Assembly (NCBI RefSeq): GCF_026552795.1
Contig: NZ_JANFPI010000001.1
Coordinates: forward strand, 248,001 to 312,000
Origin: Ectorhizobium quercum
GTDB lineage: Bacteria; Pseudomonadota; Alphaproteobacteria; Rhizobiales; Rhizobiaceae
DNA length: 64,000 bases
Reading direction: 5' to 3'
The notes beneath the pieces are model-generated. The model worked only from the letters and a program-made list of their open reading frames with translations, was not told the origin of the DNA and ran no database searches. Below are positions 34,773 to 43,748 of the stretch, in pieces. Both the position numbers and the translations under genes were made by a program. The first letter of the stretch is position 1. Each line of letters starts with the position of its first letter.

Positions 34773-35978
34773 ATGAGGCGATTGCAACGGCTTGCGGACT
34801 TCTTCGGAAATCCGTTCCGTTCCCGATCGTCCGCATGGAAGAAGCGATCTGTCCGGGAAGGGAAGCCCCAAGCTGCGGACAATGGATTGACTTTTCGGCA
34901 CATCTATTCGCCGGGCGCCGCCTCGCACCGGCCCGAGGCCCGGCTGGCATTCCGGAACGCGTTCGTCCGGGGGCTGATCGTGTCCGTTCCGGTGCTGGTG
35001 CTGCATGCGCTGCTGCTTGCCTTGGCCGGCGAGCCGGGCTGGGCGCTCCTGTCGGTTGCAGTCATTCTCGTCATAGCCATCGCCTGTATGGTCGCGATCC
35101 ATGCGCCGGATCACCATCCCCTGGCGGCAACCGCCGTGCCGGCGGTGGTGTTCGCGTCGGCCTATTGCCTCGTTCTGGCCATAGGGTTCGGGCCGGCGTT
35201 CGGTTTTCACAATCTGCTGATCGTGTTCCTGCCGCTGATGCTGCTGTGGGAGAAAGTCGGCGAGGCCGGAAAATGGGGCGGGGCGACGGCGCTGGCCCTT
35301 GTCGTCCTTTGGGTGGAACTCGGCGGTGCCGGCACCTTCCTTGCGAAGGGTGATGCGGCCGGTCTCCCCGCGAATCTGTTCCGTTTCGTCAATGTCGCGG
35401 CGTCCCTGCTGCTGCTGGTGGCGTTCGTCCGCATCCTGTTCGATTTCAAGGACGACCAACGGCGCAGGGAGCCGTCTCCGGCCGTTTCGTCGCGGTCGGG
35501 CACCGGCGGGAGCGAAAGGCGGCGGTTGACGGATGCGGTCAACAGGCCGCACCTGCATTTTCTCGATCCGGATCGGGTCTTCTCGGTGATTTTCGTCGGC
35601 ATCGATCATCACGTGGCCATTGCCGAAATCTTCGGGCCTCGGGCGGCGGACGACGTCACCCGTCACGTCTCCGCGCTGATCATGGGCAAGGTGCGCGAAA
35701 CGGACATGATCAGCCGGCGCTGCCGCGGCGGCTTTCTCATCTTCCTGCCGGAAACGGTGGAGGAGGAGGCCCACACGGTCGGCGAGCGCATCCGCATGGC
35801 GATTGCCGCCACCCTGTTGCCGGCCGCCGGATTGACGATCAGGGTGTCGGCGACGCTTGGCATCGCCCAGTCCGCATCCAATGCGGATGTGGCGGCGGTG
35901 ATCGAGGAGGCGCAGAACGCGGCGGCTGCCGGACGCGCCGCCGGGCATAACAGGACGATGCTGGCTGGCCTGCTCTGA
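34773..35978 (+). CDS. Membrane protein with degenerate GGDEF domain
   Basis: 401-residue protein from the ATG at 34773 (AGGGAG eight bases upstream; an ATG at 34749 is possible). A five- or six-helix membrane domain (about 60-215) is followed by a GGDEF-like domain (about 250-390) with DRVFSVIFVGIDHHVAIAEIFG, LIMGKVRETDMISR and a late ATLGIAQ. The signature is degraded: the place of RYGGDEF reads RCRGGFLIFLPE, so the Asp/Glu needed for metal binding and c-di-GMP synthesis are absent. It is thus unlikely to make c-di-GMP and may act as a receptor or scaffold. It is divergent from the HWE kinase, which may mean a shared signal path. Confidence 0.8.
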   Translation: MRRLQRLADFFGNPFRSRSSAWKKRSVREGKPQAADNGLTFRHIYSPGAASHRPEARLAFRNAFVRGLIVSVPVLVLHALLLALAGEPGWALLSVAVILVIAIACMVAIHAPDHHPLAATAVPAVVFASAYCLVLAIGFGPAFGFHNLLIVFLPLMLLWEKVGEAGKWGGATALALVVLWVELGGAGTFLAKGDAAGLPANLFRFVNVAASLLLLVAFVRILFDFKDDQRRREPSPAVSSRSGTGGSERRRLTDAVNRPHLHFLDPDRVFSVIFVGIDHHVAIAEIFGPRAADDVTRHVSALIMGKVRETDMISRRCRGGFLIFLPETVEEEAHTVGERIRMAIAATLLPAAGLTIRVSATLGIAQSASNADVAAVIEEAQNAAAAGRAAGHNRTMLAGLL

Positions 35979-35990
35979 GAGGCGCCGGCC

Positions 35991-36461
35991 TCAGACGCCG
36001 GTCGAGCCGAAGCCGCCCGCGCCGCGGCCGGTGCCGGAGGTTTCCGTCACTTCGGCAACAGTGATCTGCGTGACCGGCGCGATGACCATCTGGGCGATGC
36101 GCATGCCGCGCTCGATGACGAAATCCGCCTCGCCCAGATTGACGAGCAGCACCTTCACCTCGCCGCGATAATCGCTGTCGACTGTTCCGGGCGTGTTCAG
36201 GCAGGTGATTCCGTTCTTGAAGGCAAGGCCGGAGCGCGGACGGATCTGCGCCTCGAAGCCGCCGGGAATTTCCATGACAAAGCCGGTGGGAACCAGCGCC
36301 CGCCGGCCGGGCGCCAGCGTCAGCGGCTCGCCTTCCGCCACGGCCGCGCGCAGGTCCATGCCGGCGGCGCCCGCCGTCTCGTAGGAGGGCAGGTCCAGTC
36401 CTTCGCCGTGCGGCAGGCGAAGAAGTTTCAGGGTCGGGCGTGCGGGATCGTGAAGGGTCAT
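35991..36461 (-). CDS. dut: dUTP diphosphatase (dUTPase)
   Basis: Trimeric enzyme that hydrolyses dUTP to dUMP, keeping uracil out of DNA. It has 156 residues. All five conserved motifs are visible, including [52 protein letters not shown] and the C-terminal [11 protein letters not shown]. It is convergent with the GGDEF-like gene (12 bases apart) and divergent from prfC. Confidence 0.97.
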   Translation of the reverse strand: MTLHDPARPTLKLLRLPHGEGLDLPSYETAGAAGMDLRAAVAEGEPLTLAPGRRALVPTGFVMEIPGGFEAQIRPRSGLAFKNGITCLNTPGTVDSDYRGEVKVLLVNLGEADFVIERGMRIAQMVIAPVTQITVAEVTETSGTGRGAGGFGSTGV

Positions 36462-36551
36462 GGGCGATATGTTTGTCTTTTGCGGGCCGGGGTCAATTGC
36501 AAAGGGGGGGCATACCCGCTAGATACGCGGCAATTCCACAGGATTCAGAGA

Positions 36552-38132
36552 ATGGCCGAAACCCTTTCCGAAGCGGTCTCCCGCCGCCGCACTTTCGCGA
36601 TCATCGCGCACCCGGACGCCGGCAAGACCACGCTGACCGAAAAACTGCTGCTGTTCGGCGGCGCCATCCAGCTTGCCGGCGAAGTGAAGGCGAAGAAGGA
36701 CCGCATCCAGACCCGCTCGGACTGGATGAAGATCGAGCGCGAGCGCGGCATCTCGGTCGTGACCTCGGTCATGACCTTCGAATACGGCGGCAACGTCTTC
36801 AACATTCTCGACACGCCCGGTCACGAGGACTTCGCGGACGACACCTACCGCACGCTGACGGCGGTGGACGCCGCCATCATGGTCATCGACGCTGCCAAGG
36901 GCATCGAGCCGCGCACGCTGAAGCTGTTCGAAGTCTGCCGCATGCGCGATATCCCGATCATCACCTTCATCAACAAGATGGACCGTGAAAGCCGCGATCC
37001 CTTCGAGATTCTCGACGAGGTGGAGGAAAAGCTGGCGCTCGACACCGCGCCCGTCACCTGGCCGGTCGGCCGCTCCAAGACCTTCTGCGGCGCTTACAAT
37101 CTCGCCGACGGCACGTTCCGCGGCGCGGATACGCAGGTCGAGGCCGAAAAGGTTGACGGTCCGCGGGCCGTCGCCGCCCACCTGCCGGAAAACGAACGGC
37201 AGGTCTTCGTCGACGAGCTGGAACTTGCCATCGAAGCCTGCCGTCCCTTCGACCGGGAAGCGTTCCTGGAAGGCCACATGACGCCGGTCTTCTTCGGCTC
37301 GGCGCTCAGGAACTTCGGCGTTCGCGATCTCATCGATGCGCTGGGCGCCTTCGCGCCGCCGCCGCGCGACCAGGTGGCCGATACCCGCACCGTGCATGCC
37401 TCGGAAGATTCCATGACCGCCTTCGTCTTCAAGATCCAGGCGAACATGGACCCGAACCACCGCGACCGCATCGCCTTTGCGCGCATCTGCTCCGGCAAGC
37501 TGCAACGCGGCATGAAGGCGCGGCTGGCCCGCACCGGCAAGCAGATCGGCCTCACCGCGCCGCAGTTTTTCTTCGCCTCGCAGCGCCAGCTCGCGGATAC
37601 GGCCTATGCGGGCGATGTCGTCGGCATTCCCAACCACGGCACGCTCAGGATCGGCGATACGCTGACGGAGGGCGAGGCGATCGTCTTTCAGGGCGTGCCG
37701 AACTTCGCGCCGGAAATCCTGCGCCGCGTGCGGCTCGAGGATGCCATGAAGGCGAAGAAGCTGAAGGAAGCGCTCCAGCAGATGGCGGAGGAGGGCGTCG
37801 TGCAGCTCTTCTCGCCGGAAGACGGCTCGCCGGCCATCGTCGGCGTCGTCGGCGCGCTCCAGCTCGACGTTTTGAAGGAGCGCCTGATGGCCGAATACGG
37901 CCTGCCCGTGTCCTTCGAAATGTCGCGCTTTTCCGTTTGCCGCTGGATTTCGGCCGATCAGGCGGGCGACCTCGACACGTTCATGAACAGCCATCGCGGT
38001 GACATCGCCCGCGATCTTGACGGCGATCCGGTCTACCTGTCGCAGGATGCATTCTCGCTACGCTATGAATCGGAGCGCTATCCGGCCGTCAGGATGGTGG
38101 CGATCAAGGAGTATCACGCCGTCAAGGCGTGA
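36552..38132 (+). CDS. prfC: Peptide chain release factor 3
   Basis: Translational GTPase that recycles RF1/RF2 from the ribosome. It has 526 residues. GTPase motifs are AHPDAGKTTLTEKLL (G1, 19-33), RGISVVTSVMTF (G2), LDTPGHEDFADDTYR (G3) and NKMDRESRDP (G4). Domain II starts near FVFKIQANMDP. The chosen ATG at 36552 gives the standard MAETLSEAVSRRRTFAIIAHPD opening; the frame is open upstream into the dut leader. It ends two bases before the convergent hydrolase gene. Confidence 0.96.
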   Translation: MAETLSEAVSRRRTFAIIAHPDAGKTTLTEKLLLFGGAIQLAGEVKAKKDRIQTRSDWMKIERERGISVVTSVMTFEYGGNVFNILDTPGHEDFADDTYRTLTAVDAAIMVIDAAKGIEPRTLKLFEVCRMRDIPIITFINKMDRESRDPFEILDEVEEKLALDTAPVTWPVGRSKTFCGAYNLADGTFRGADTQVEAEKVDGPRAVAAHLPENERQVFVDELELAIEACRPFDREAFLEGHMTPVFFGSALRNFGVRDLIDALGAFAPPPRDQVADTRTVHASEDSMTAFVFKIQANMDPNHRDRIAFARICSGKLQRGMKARLARTGKQIGLTAPQFFFASQRQLADTAYAGDVVGIPNHGTLRIGDTLTEGEAIVFQGVPNFAPEILRRVRLEDAMKAKKLKEALQQMAEEGVVQLFSPEDGSPAIVGVVGALQLDVLKERLMAEYGLPVSFEMSRFSVCRWISADQAGDLDTFMNSHRGDIARDLDGDPVYLSQDAFSLRYESERYPAVRMVAIKEYHAVKA

Positions 38133-38134
38133 TA

Positions 38135-39787
38135 TTACGGGTCGGCATCGACGAAATGCTGGCGCAGCCGGTGAAGGCCGGCCTCGTCATAGGCGCCCGT
38201 TCCCGTCACCGCCACCCAGGCATCGAGATAGTGTTCCGGCGCGTAGGAATGTCCGTAGCCGTTCGGCGCCTGATTGGCGATCAGCATGTCGAATCCCATT
38301 TGCAGGAAGGTGACGGCCGGAAACCAGCGCACGGACGGCGAGACGTCCGGCGCGCGCGGCGCCTCAAGGATCGCTGGCGGGCGGTAAAAGCTGGCAGGTT
38401 CGAAAAAGGTGACGGCGTCGCTTGCATATTGCAGATAGACGATCCTGATCGGCCCCCACCCGTCCTGCGGGCCGCGTCCCGTCAGGTCGAGCGCGTTGGT
38501 CTGGCTGGTGAAGCGGATGGCCGCGCCGTCGCGGTAGCGCGGCAGCCAGACGGGCGTGTCCCTCTCGCGCTCGGCCGTCGCCATCTGCCAGAGGCGGCTG
38601 TTGAAGGGCGGGCCGCTCCATAGCGCCCCCTGGAACGGGTCGCCGGCGATATCCAGGAAATCGGCGGAAAGATCGGAATTCATCGCGCCGAGGCTGAGGC
38701 CGAAGAGATAGAGCAGCGGGCGGCTGTCGCGCGGCAGCGTCTTCCAGTGGCCGTAGACGGCGTTGAAAAGCGCGCGGGCGCTTTCCTGGCCGTAGCCCGG
38801 TTCGACGGCCAGTGCGAGAAAGCTGCTGAGATAGGAATATTGAAGCGCCACGCTGGCAATATCGCCATTGTGCAGGAACTCGATGGAATCGATTGCGGCC
38901 TGATCCACCCAGCCGGTGCCGGTCGGGGTGATGAGAAGCAGGACCTTGCGCTCGAAGCCGCCGGCCCGTTTCAGGTCCTCCAGCGCGAGTGCCGCCCGTT
39001 CCTCCACCGTTTCCGCTGTGTTCAGCCCGGCATAGATGCGAACGGGGGTGAGGGCGGGCTTGTCGGAAAACCGCTCCATTTCCTCAAGGGTCGGTCCGGT
39101 TGAGACATAGGAGCGGCCCTGACGGCCCAACGTGTCGAAATCGATCAGCGAACCGGGGCCGCCGGCGCGCAACGGCGAGGCGGGTGCGGCGAGGTCGGCA
39201 TCGATCAGGGCGTCGAGGCGCTGGTAGGAGCCGTCGACGGCGCGCAACGCGTAGCGCAGCACGACGCCGTCGATGATCCCGGCCATCAGCAGCGCTGTTG
39301 CGAGAAGCCCGGCAAGCGTGGCCGCCCGCCGCGGCACGCGGTGATGAATGCTGGAGGTGACGGTGCGGATCACAAGAAGGATCGAGCGGGCAAGGCCGAG
39401 CAGGGCGAAGAAGATGGCCAGTGCGATTCCCGAGACCTTGAGGATGCCGAAAGGCTCGATCGACTGCATCGCCATCAATCCGCGCAGTTCCTTCTGCCAG
39501 CCTTCGGCCAGGAACAGCATGGCGATGCCGAACAGGCTGGCGGCAAGGGCGATCCAGCGGCCCGGCCGGCGCGGCAGGTCCGGCAGTTCGAGAAGGCGGC
39601 CGAGTGCGGCGACCGCCGTGCCGGCGCCATAGCCGACCGCAAGGCACAATCCCGAAAGGGCGCCCTGCATCAGTGCCGTGCGCGGCAGAAGGCTGGGGGT
39701 GAGGGAGGCGGCGAGAAAAAGGGAGGCTCCGGTTATCCCGGCAAGCGACAGGCGTCTCGGAAACAATGGGCACTTCTCCGTTGGCAT
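38135..39787 (-). CDS. DUF2319-type membrane alpha/beta hydrolase
   Basis: Protein of 550 residues. The N-terminal part has about four to five membrane helices (LFLAASLTPSLLPRTALMQG, then helices near 80-100, 110-130 and 145-165). A soluble C-terminal alpha/beta-hydrolase-like domain carries the nucleophile-elbow-like LFGLSLGAMNS (G-x-S-x-G). This pairing matches the poorly studied DUF2319/Abhydrolase_9 family. Family members are widespread in actinobacteria and rhizobia; the substrate is unknown, and a lipid or cell-envelope substrate is possible given the membrane part. Confidence 0.85.
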   Translation of the reverse strand: MPTEKCPLFPRRLSLAGITGASLFLAASLTPSLLPRTALMQGALSGLCLAVGYGAGTAVAALGRLLELPDLPRRPGRWIALAASLFGIAMLFLAEGWQKELRGLMAMQSIEPFGILKVSGIALAIFFALLGLARSILLVIRTVTSSIHHRVPRRAATLAGLLATALLMAGIIDGVVLRYALRAVDGSYQRLDALIDADLAAPASPLRAGGPGSLIDFDTLGRQGRSYVSTGPTLEEMERFSDKPALTPVRIYAGLNTAETVEERAALALEDLKRAGGFERKVLLLITPTGTGWVDQAAIDSIEFLHNGDIASVALQYSYLSSFLALAVEPGYGQESARALFNAVYGHWKTLPRDSRPLLYLFGLSLGAMNSDLSADFLDIAGDPFQGALWSGPPFNSRLWQMATAERERDTPVWLPRYRDGAAIRFTSQTNALDLTGRGPQDGWGPIRIVYLQYASDAVTFFEPASFYRPPAILEAPRAPDVSPSVRWFPAVTFLQMGFDMLIANQAPNGYGHSYAPEHYLDAWVAVTGTGAYDEAGLHRLRQHFVDADP

Positions 39788-39987
39788 CGAACTTTATTGT
39801 AGCACGATCGCGACGCGCGGGGCGTCCGGCCGGGCCGGGGGAGGAGCCGTTCACTTGAGGATACCGGCATTGCAAAAGTGTGAACGGCGGGCGGCCCGGA
39901 ATCGTGCAAGATTTCCGTTCGTTCAGTTTGCATTAACTTACACGGATGGAAACTGGCGTCGACGTCAACAAAGCCGGAGTGTTCAGA

Positions 39988-40797
39988 ATGTGCCGCTGGG
40001 CTGCCTATCGCGGGGCGCCTGTTTTCATCGAGGAACTCGTGTCTTCGCCCGCCCATTCGCTGATTGTCCAGTCCCATTGTGCCACGATGGCACATACGGC
40101 CACCAATGGTGACGGTTTCGGCCTCGCGTGGTATGGCGAAAGGCCGGAGCCGGGGCGTTATCGTGACGTTCTGCCCGCCTGGGCGGATTGCAATCTGCGA
40201 AGCCTTGCCAGCCAGATCCGTTCCGGCCTTTTCCTCGCCCATGTCCGGGCCGCCACCCACGGTTCGACGCGCCGCGACAATTGCCATCCCTTCGTCGTCG
40301 GCAACTGGTCCTTCATGCACAATGGCCAGATTTCCGGTTTCGCGCATCTGCGCCGCCGGCTGGAAGCCGAGCTGTCCGATGTGCTGTTCGGTTTCCGCAC
40401 CGGCACCACCGATTCCGAATTGCTGTTCCTGCTCGCCCTGCAATTCGGTCTCGACGACAAGCCGCTGGAGGCGATGGCCAAGGCGGCCGGCTTCGTCGAG
40501 GACCTGTCCAACGAGATTCTGGGCCATGCGCTGCTGCGCTTCACCGCCGCCTTTTCGGACGGAAAGAACCTCTTTGCCGTGCGTTATGCCACCGATGCGC
40601 GGGCGCCGACATTGTATGCCGCGCCGGTCTGCGGCGGCTCCGGGCATTGCCTTGTGTCCGAGCCGCTCGACGACGAGAAGGACGCCTGGGTGGAAATTCC
40701 CGACGGCTCGACGGTCATCCTCAACGAGCGCGGCCTGGATGTCGCCCTGTTCGAACCCGCGACCGGCTGGGCGGCGAGGATGCGCAAGGCGGGCTGA
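39988..40797 (+). CDS. Class II glutamine amidotransferase (YafJ-like)
   Basis: N-terminal-nucleophile amidotransferase of 269 residues. In-frame codons upstream of 39988 are open, but the family needs Cys directly after the initiator Met, and MCRWAAYRG at 39988 with GGAG upstream gives exactly that. Further marks are NGDGFGLAWYGERPEPGRY, ATHGSTRRDNCHPF and FMHNGQISGF, the glutamine-binding parts. There is no synthetase domain, so it resembles YafJ/EgtC-type stand-alone proteins. No ergothioneine gene is nearby, so the role is open. Confidence 0.88.
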   Translation: MCRWAAYRGAPVFIEELVSSPAHSLIVQSHCATMAHTATNGDGFGLAWYGERPEPGRYRDVLPAWADCNLRSLASQIRSGLFLAHVRAATHGSTRRDNCHPFVVGNWSFMHNGQISGFAHLRRRLEAELSDVLFGFRTGTTDSELLFLLALQFGLDDKPLEAMAKAAGFVEDLSNEILGHALLRFTAAFSDGKNLFAVRYATDARAPTLYAAPVCGGSGHCLVSEPLDDEKDAWVEIPDGSTVILNERGLDVALFEPATGWAARMRKAG

Positions 40798-40801
40798 CCC
40801 C

Positions 40802-40858
40802 GGAGCATTTCCAGCAAAGGGGGACGCGGTTGTGCGTCCGGACATGCGGAGATGCTCT
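40802..40858. repeat. Rhizobial intergenic palindromic repeat, copy 2
   Basis: Starts GGAGCATTTCCAGCAAAG and ends GGAGATGCTC, with outer arms GAGCAT/ATGCTC. It shares the TTCCAG..CGGTT..GCGTCCGGA layout with the copies at 16519, 43677 and 63713. It lies between the convergent amidotransferase and coaBC genes, where it may also help transcription end. Confidence 0.75.
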
Positions 40859-42065
40859 ATGGCGCCAGCCGCTCCGCGGCAAAGGCGGCGAGCCTTGCGG
40901 CCACCGCCTCCTTGTCCATCTCCGGCCATTCGTCGATCCCGTCGCGGGAGACGATCTTCACGCTGTTGCGCGTGCCGCCCATGATGCCGGTTTCCGGCGA
41001 AACGTCGTTGGCGACGATGAAATCCGCGCCCTTCGCATCGAGCTTCGTCCGGGCGTTGGCGAGAATATCGTGCGTCTCGGCGGCGAAGCCGATGATCAGT
41101 TTCGGGCGGGCGGCATGGTGGCCCACGGTCTTCAGGATGTCGGGATTTTCCGTCATGGCGAGGGTCGGCGCCTTGTCGCCCGGCTTCTTCTTGATCTTGC
41201 GGGCCGATTCCGCCGCCACGCGCCAATCGGCGACCGCCGCCACCATGACCGCGAGATCGGCGGGAAGCGCACCCAGAACCGCTTCCAGCATCTCCGCCGC
41301 CCGCTCCACATGGATGACCTTCACGCCGGCCGGATCGGGGATCGAGACGGGGCCGGACACCAGCGTCACATCGGCGCCGAGTGCGGCAAGTGCTGCCGCG
41401 ATCGCGTGGCCCTGCCGGCCCGACGAGCGATTGGCGATGTAGCGCACCGGGTCGATGGGCTCGTGCGTCGGGCCGGAGGTGACGATGGCCCGCTTGCCCG
41501 CAAGCGGCCGGGGCGTGTCGTCGAGAAGCGCTTGCGCCGACGCGACGATGTCCAGCGGCTCGGCCATGCGGCCGATGCCCTGTTCGCCCGCCTCGGCCAT
41601 CTCGCCGGCCATCGGCCCGATGAAGCGGACGCCGTCTGCGGTCAATGTCCTGAGGTTGCGCTGCGTGGCCGGGTTCGACCACATGGCCGGGTTCATCGCC
41701 GGGGCCATCAGCACCGGGCGGTCCGTGGCGAGCAGGATGGCCGAGGCCAGGTCGTCGGCCAGCCCGTTGGCGCGCTTCGCCATCAGGTCGGCGGTCGCCG
41801 GCGCCACGACGATCAGGTCGTGCCCGCGGGCAAGGCGGATATGGCCGACATCCTGCTCGTCCGTGCGGGAAAAGAGATCGAGGAAGACATGGGTCGCCGA
41901 CAGCGCGCCGACCGCAAGCGGCGTCACGAATTCCTGCGCCGCCTTCGTCATCACCGGCGTGACGGTCGCGCCGCGCTCGCGCAGCCGGCGGATCAGGTCG
42001 AGGCTCTTGTAGGCGGCGATGCCGCCGGAGATGATGAGAAGGATGCGCTTGCCGGAAAGTGTCAT
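40857..42065 (-). CDS. coaBC: Bifunctional phosphopantothenoylcysteine decarboxylase/phosphopantothenate-cysteine ligase
   Basis: Two consecutive steps of coenzyme A synthesis in one protein of 402 residues. The N-terminal CoaC flavoprotein part shows ILLIISGGIAAYKSLDLIR, the catalytic His in VGHIRLARG, and the PAMNPAMW motif. The CoaB ligase part starts near residue 190 with TSGPTHEPIDPVRYIANRSS and includes NDVSPETGIMGG and the lysine-rich KIKKKPGDKAP. The ATG at 42065 is chosen for the correct N-terminus, although the frame is open much further upstream. ubiB lies 20 bases upstream, so they are probably cotranscribed. Confidence 0.96.
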   Translation of the reverse strand: MTLSGKRILLIISGGIAAYKSLDLIRRLRERGATVTPVMTKAAQEFVTPLAVGALSATHVFLDLFSRTDEQDVGHIRLARGHDLIVVAPATADLMAKRANGLADDLASAILLATDRPVLMAPAMNPAMWSNPATQRNLRTLTADGVRFIGPMAGEMAEAGEQGIGRMAEPLDIVASAQALLDDTPRPLAGKRAIVTSGPTHEPIDPVRYIANRSSGRQGHAIAAALAALGADVTLVSGPVSIPDPAGVKVIHVERAAEMLEAVLGALPADLAVMVAAVADWRVAAESARKIKKKPGDKAPTLAMTENPDILKTVGHHAARPKLIIGFAAETHDILANARTKLDAKGADFIVANDVSPETGIMGGTRNSVKIVSRDGIDEWPEMDKEAVAARLAAFAAERLAP

Positions 42066-42085
42066 GGTCCCCTCCCGTTTCCCGA

Positions 42086-43660
42086 TCAGGTGAACTGCAC
42101 GGCGATGTAGACGAGCGACGCGGCGATCACCCAGAGCGCCAGACGGCCCGACCGGCTGTGCCGCGCCTCGGCGCGCCCGATGGCCTCGGCCGTTTCCGGG
42201 TCGAAGCGCAGGCCCTTGTCCACCATGCCGGCGATGTCGTGATTGAGCTTTTCCGCCCGGGCCGCGATCTCGGGCGCCGCTTCCGCCAGCCGCCGCGCCG
42301 CCTTCAGCCCCTCGCGCACGTCGTTGACGATACGGCCGGGGCCGAGGTTCTGGCGAATCCAGCCCCCGACCACCGGCTCGGACGCCTTCCACATGTTGAA
42401 CTGCGGATTGAGGATGCGCGCCACGCCCTCGACCACGACCATCGTCTTCTGGAGGTTCACCAGTTCGGGCCGGGTTTCCATGTCGAAAAGCTCCGTCACC
42501 TCGAAGAGCAAGGTCAGCAGCTTGCCCATCGAGATGGTTTCCGCCGGCTGGCCGTGGATCGGTTCGCCGATGGCGCGGATTGCCTGCGCGAAGCTTGCGA
42601 TATCGTGATGGGCGGGCACGTAGCCGGCTTCGAAATGCACTTCCGCCACGCGCATGTAGTCGCGGGCGATGAAGCCGTAGAGGATTTCGGCGAGGAAGCG
42701 GCGCTGTTTCGGATCGAGCCGCCCGACGATGCCCATGTCGACTGCGACGATCATGCCGTGCGCGTCGACGAACAGATTGCCGGGGTGCATGTCGGCATGG
42801 AAGAAGCCGTCGCGCAGCGTGTGCCGCAGGAAGGACTGGATCAGCGTGTCGGCGAGCCTGTCGAGGTCGTGGCCGGAGGCTCGAAGCGCCTCGACGTCCG
42901 ACATCTTGATCCCGTCGATCCACTCCATCGTCACGACGTCGCGGCCGGTGCGCTCCCAGTCCACCTTCGGCACGCGGAAGCCCGGATCGTTTTTCGTGTT
43001 GTCGGCGATTTCGGAAAGGGCGGCGGCCTCGAGGCGCAGGTCCATCTCGATGCGGGTCGTCTGCTCGAGCGTTCTCGTGACCTCGACCGGGCGCAGGCGC
43101 CGGTGGGAGGGGAGGAAGCGCTCCTGCATCCGGGCCACGAGATACATGGCCTCCAGATCCTGCGTGAAGCGCTGGCGCACCCCGGGGCGGATGACCTTCA
43201 CGGCCACCCGGCGGGGCCCCGACGCCGTCGCCACTTCCGCCGGATGGACCTGGGCGATGGAGGCAGCGGCGATCGGCGCGTCGAAGCGGCTGTAGAGTTG
43301 TGAAACCGGGCGTCCGAGCGAACCCTCTATGGCCTTTTCCGCAGCCTTTTGCGGAAAGAAGGCCATGCGGTCCTGAAGCTTGGCGAGGTCGTCGGCGAAG
43401 TCCTTGCCCACCACGTCCGGACGCGTGGCGAGAAATTGCCCCATCTTCACGTAGGACGGGCCGAGCCGTTCCACGGCGCTCGCCAGCCGGTCGCTGCGGT
43501 CGGCGTCGCGTGCGCGGTTGCGGGCCAGAAGCGAGGTCGCCTTTCTGGCCGCGATCGCAAGGGGGGGCATCCCCTCTTCGGGGAGGGCGGCGATCACACC
43601 CTCGCGCATCAGCACCCAGCCGACGCGGACGAGTTGGTAATAGGCGTTGAAAAGGCTCAT
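42086..43660 (-). CDS. ubiB: Ubiquinone biosynthesis accessory ATPase/kinase-like protein UbiB
   Basis: Atypical kinase-fold (ADCK/ABC1) protein needed for ubiquinone synthesis. It has 524 residues from the ATG at 43660 (GGAAGG upstream). The family-specific KxGQ motif is LGPSYVKMGQFLATRPDV, the nucleotide-loop region has ASIAQVHPAEV, and DMHPGNLF plus VAVDMGIVG are the catalytic and metal loops. Two membrane segments end the protein (LALWVIAASLVYIAVQF). It is followed by coaBC and preceded by ubiE on the same strand, with a repeat copy between ubiE and ubiB. Confidence 0.95.
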   Translation of the reverse strand: MSLFNAYYQLVRVGWVLMREGVIAALPEEGMPPLAIAARKATSLLARNRARDADRSDRLASAVERLGPSYVKMGQFLATRPDVVGKDFADDLAKLQDRMAFFPQKAAEKAIEGSLGRPVSQLYSRFDAPIAAASIAQVHPAEVATASGPRRVAVKVIRPGVRQRFTQDLEAMYLVARMQERFLPSHRRLRPVEVTRTLEQTTRIEMDLRLEAAALSEIADNTKNDPGFRVPKVDWERTGRDVVTMEWIDGIKMSDVEALRASGHDLDRLADTLIQSFLRHTLRDGFFHADMHPGNLFVDAHGMIVAVDMGIVGRLDPKQRRFLAEILYGFIARDYMRVAEVHFEAGYVPAHHDIASFAQAIRAIGEPIHGQPAETISMGKLLTLLFEVTELFDMETRPELVNLQKTMVVVEGVARILNPQFNMWKASEPVVGGWIRQNLGPGRIVNDVREGLKAARRLAEAAPEIAARAEKLNHDIAGMVDKGLRFDPETAEAIGRAEARHSRSGRLALWVIAASLVYIAVQFT

Positions 43661-43676
43661 CGGCGCCCTTCCGTGC

Positions 43677-43715
43677 GGAAGCGATTCCAGCGAAGGCGTG
43701 AAGCGGCCCCGCATG
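43677..43715. repeat. Rhizobial intergenic repeat, degenerate copy 3
   Basis: GAAGCGATTCCAGCGAAGGC followed by GTGAAGCGG resembles the start of the 63713 copy (GCGATTCCAGG-AAA-GTGTGAAGCGG). It lies between ubiE and ubiB. The right half is eroded. Confidence 0.5.
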
Positions 43716-43748
43716 CGCGATCACCTGAAAAAGCCTCGATGCGAGCCA

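Noticed and set aside
40857..43724. A 955-codon minus-strand frame running through coaBC and beyond
   Set aside because: Only the part from 42065 down is CoaBC; the rest is an out-of-frame reading of ubiB.
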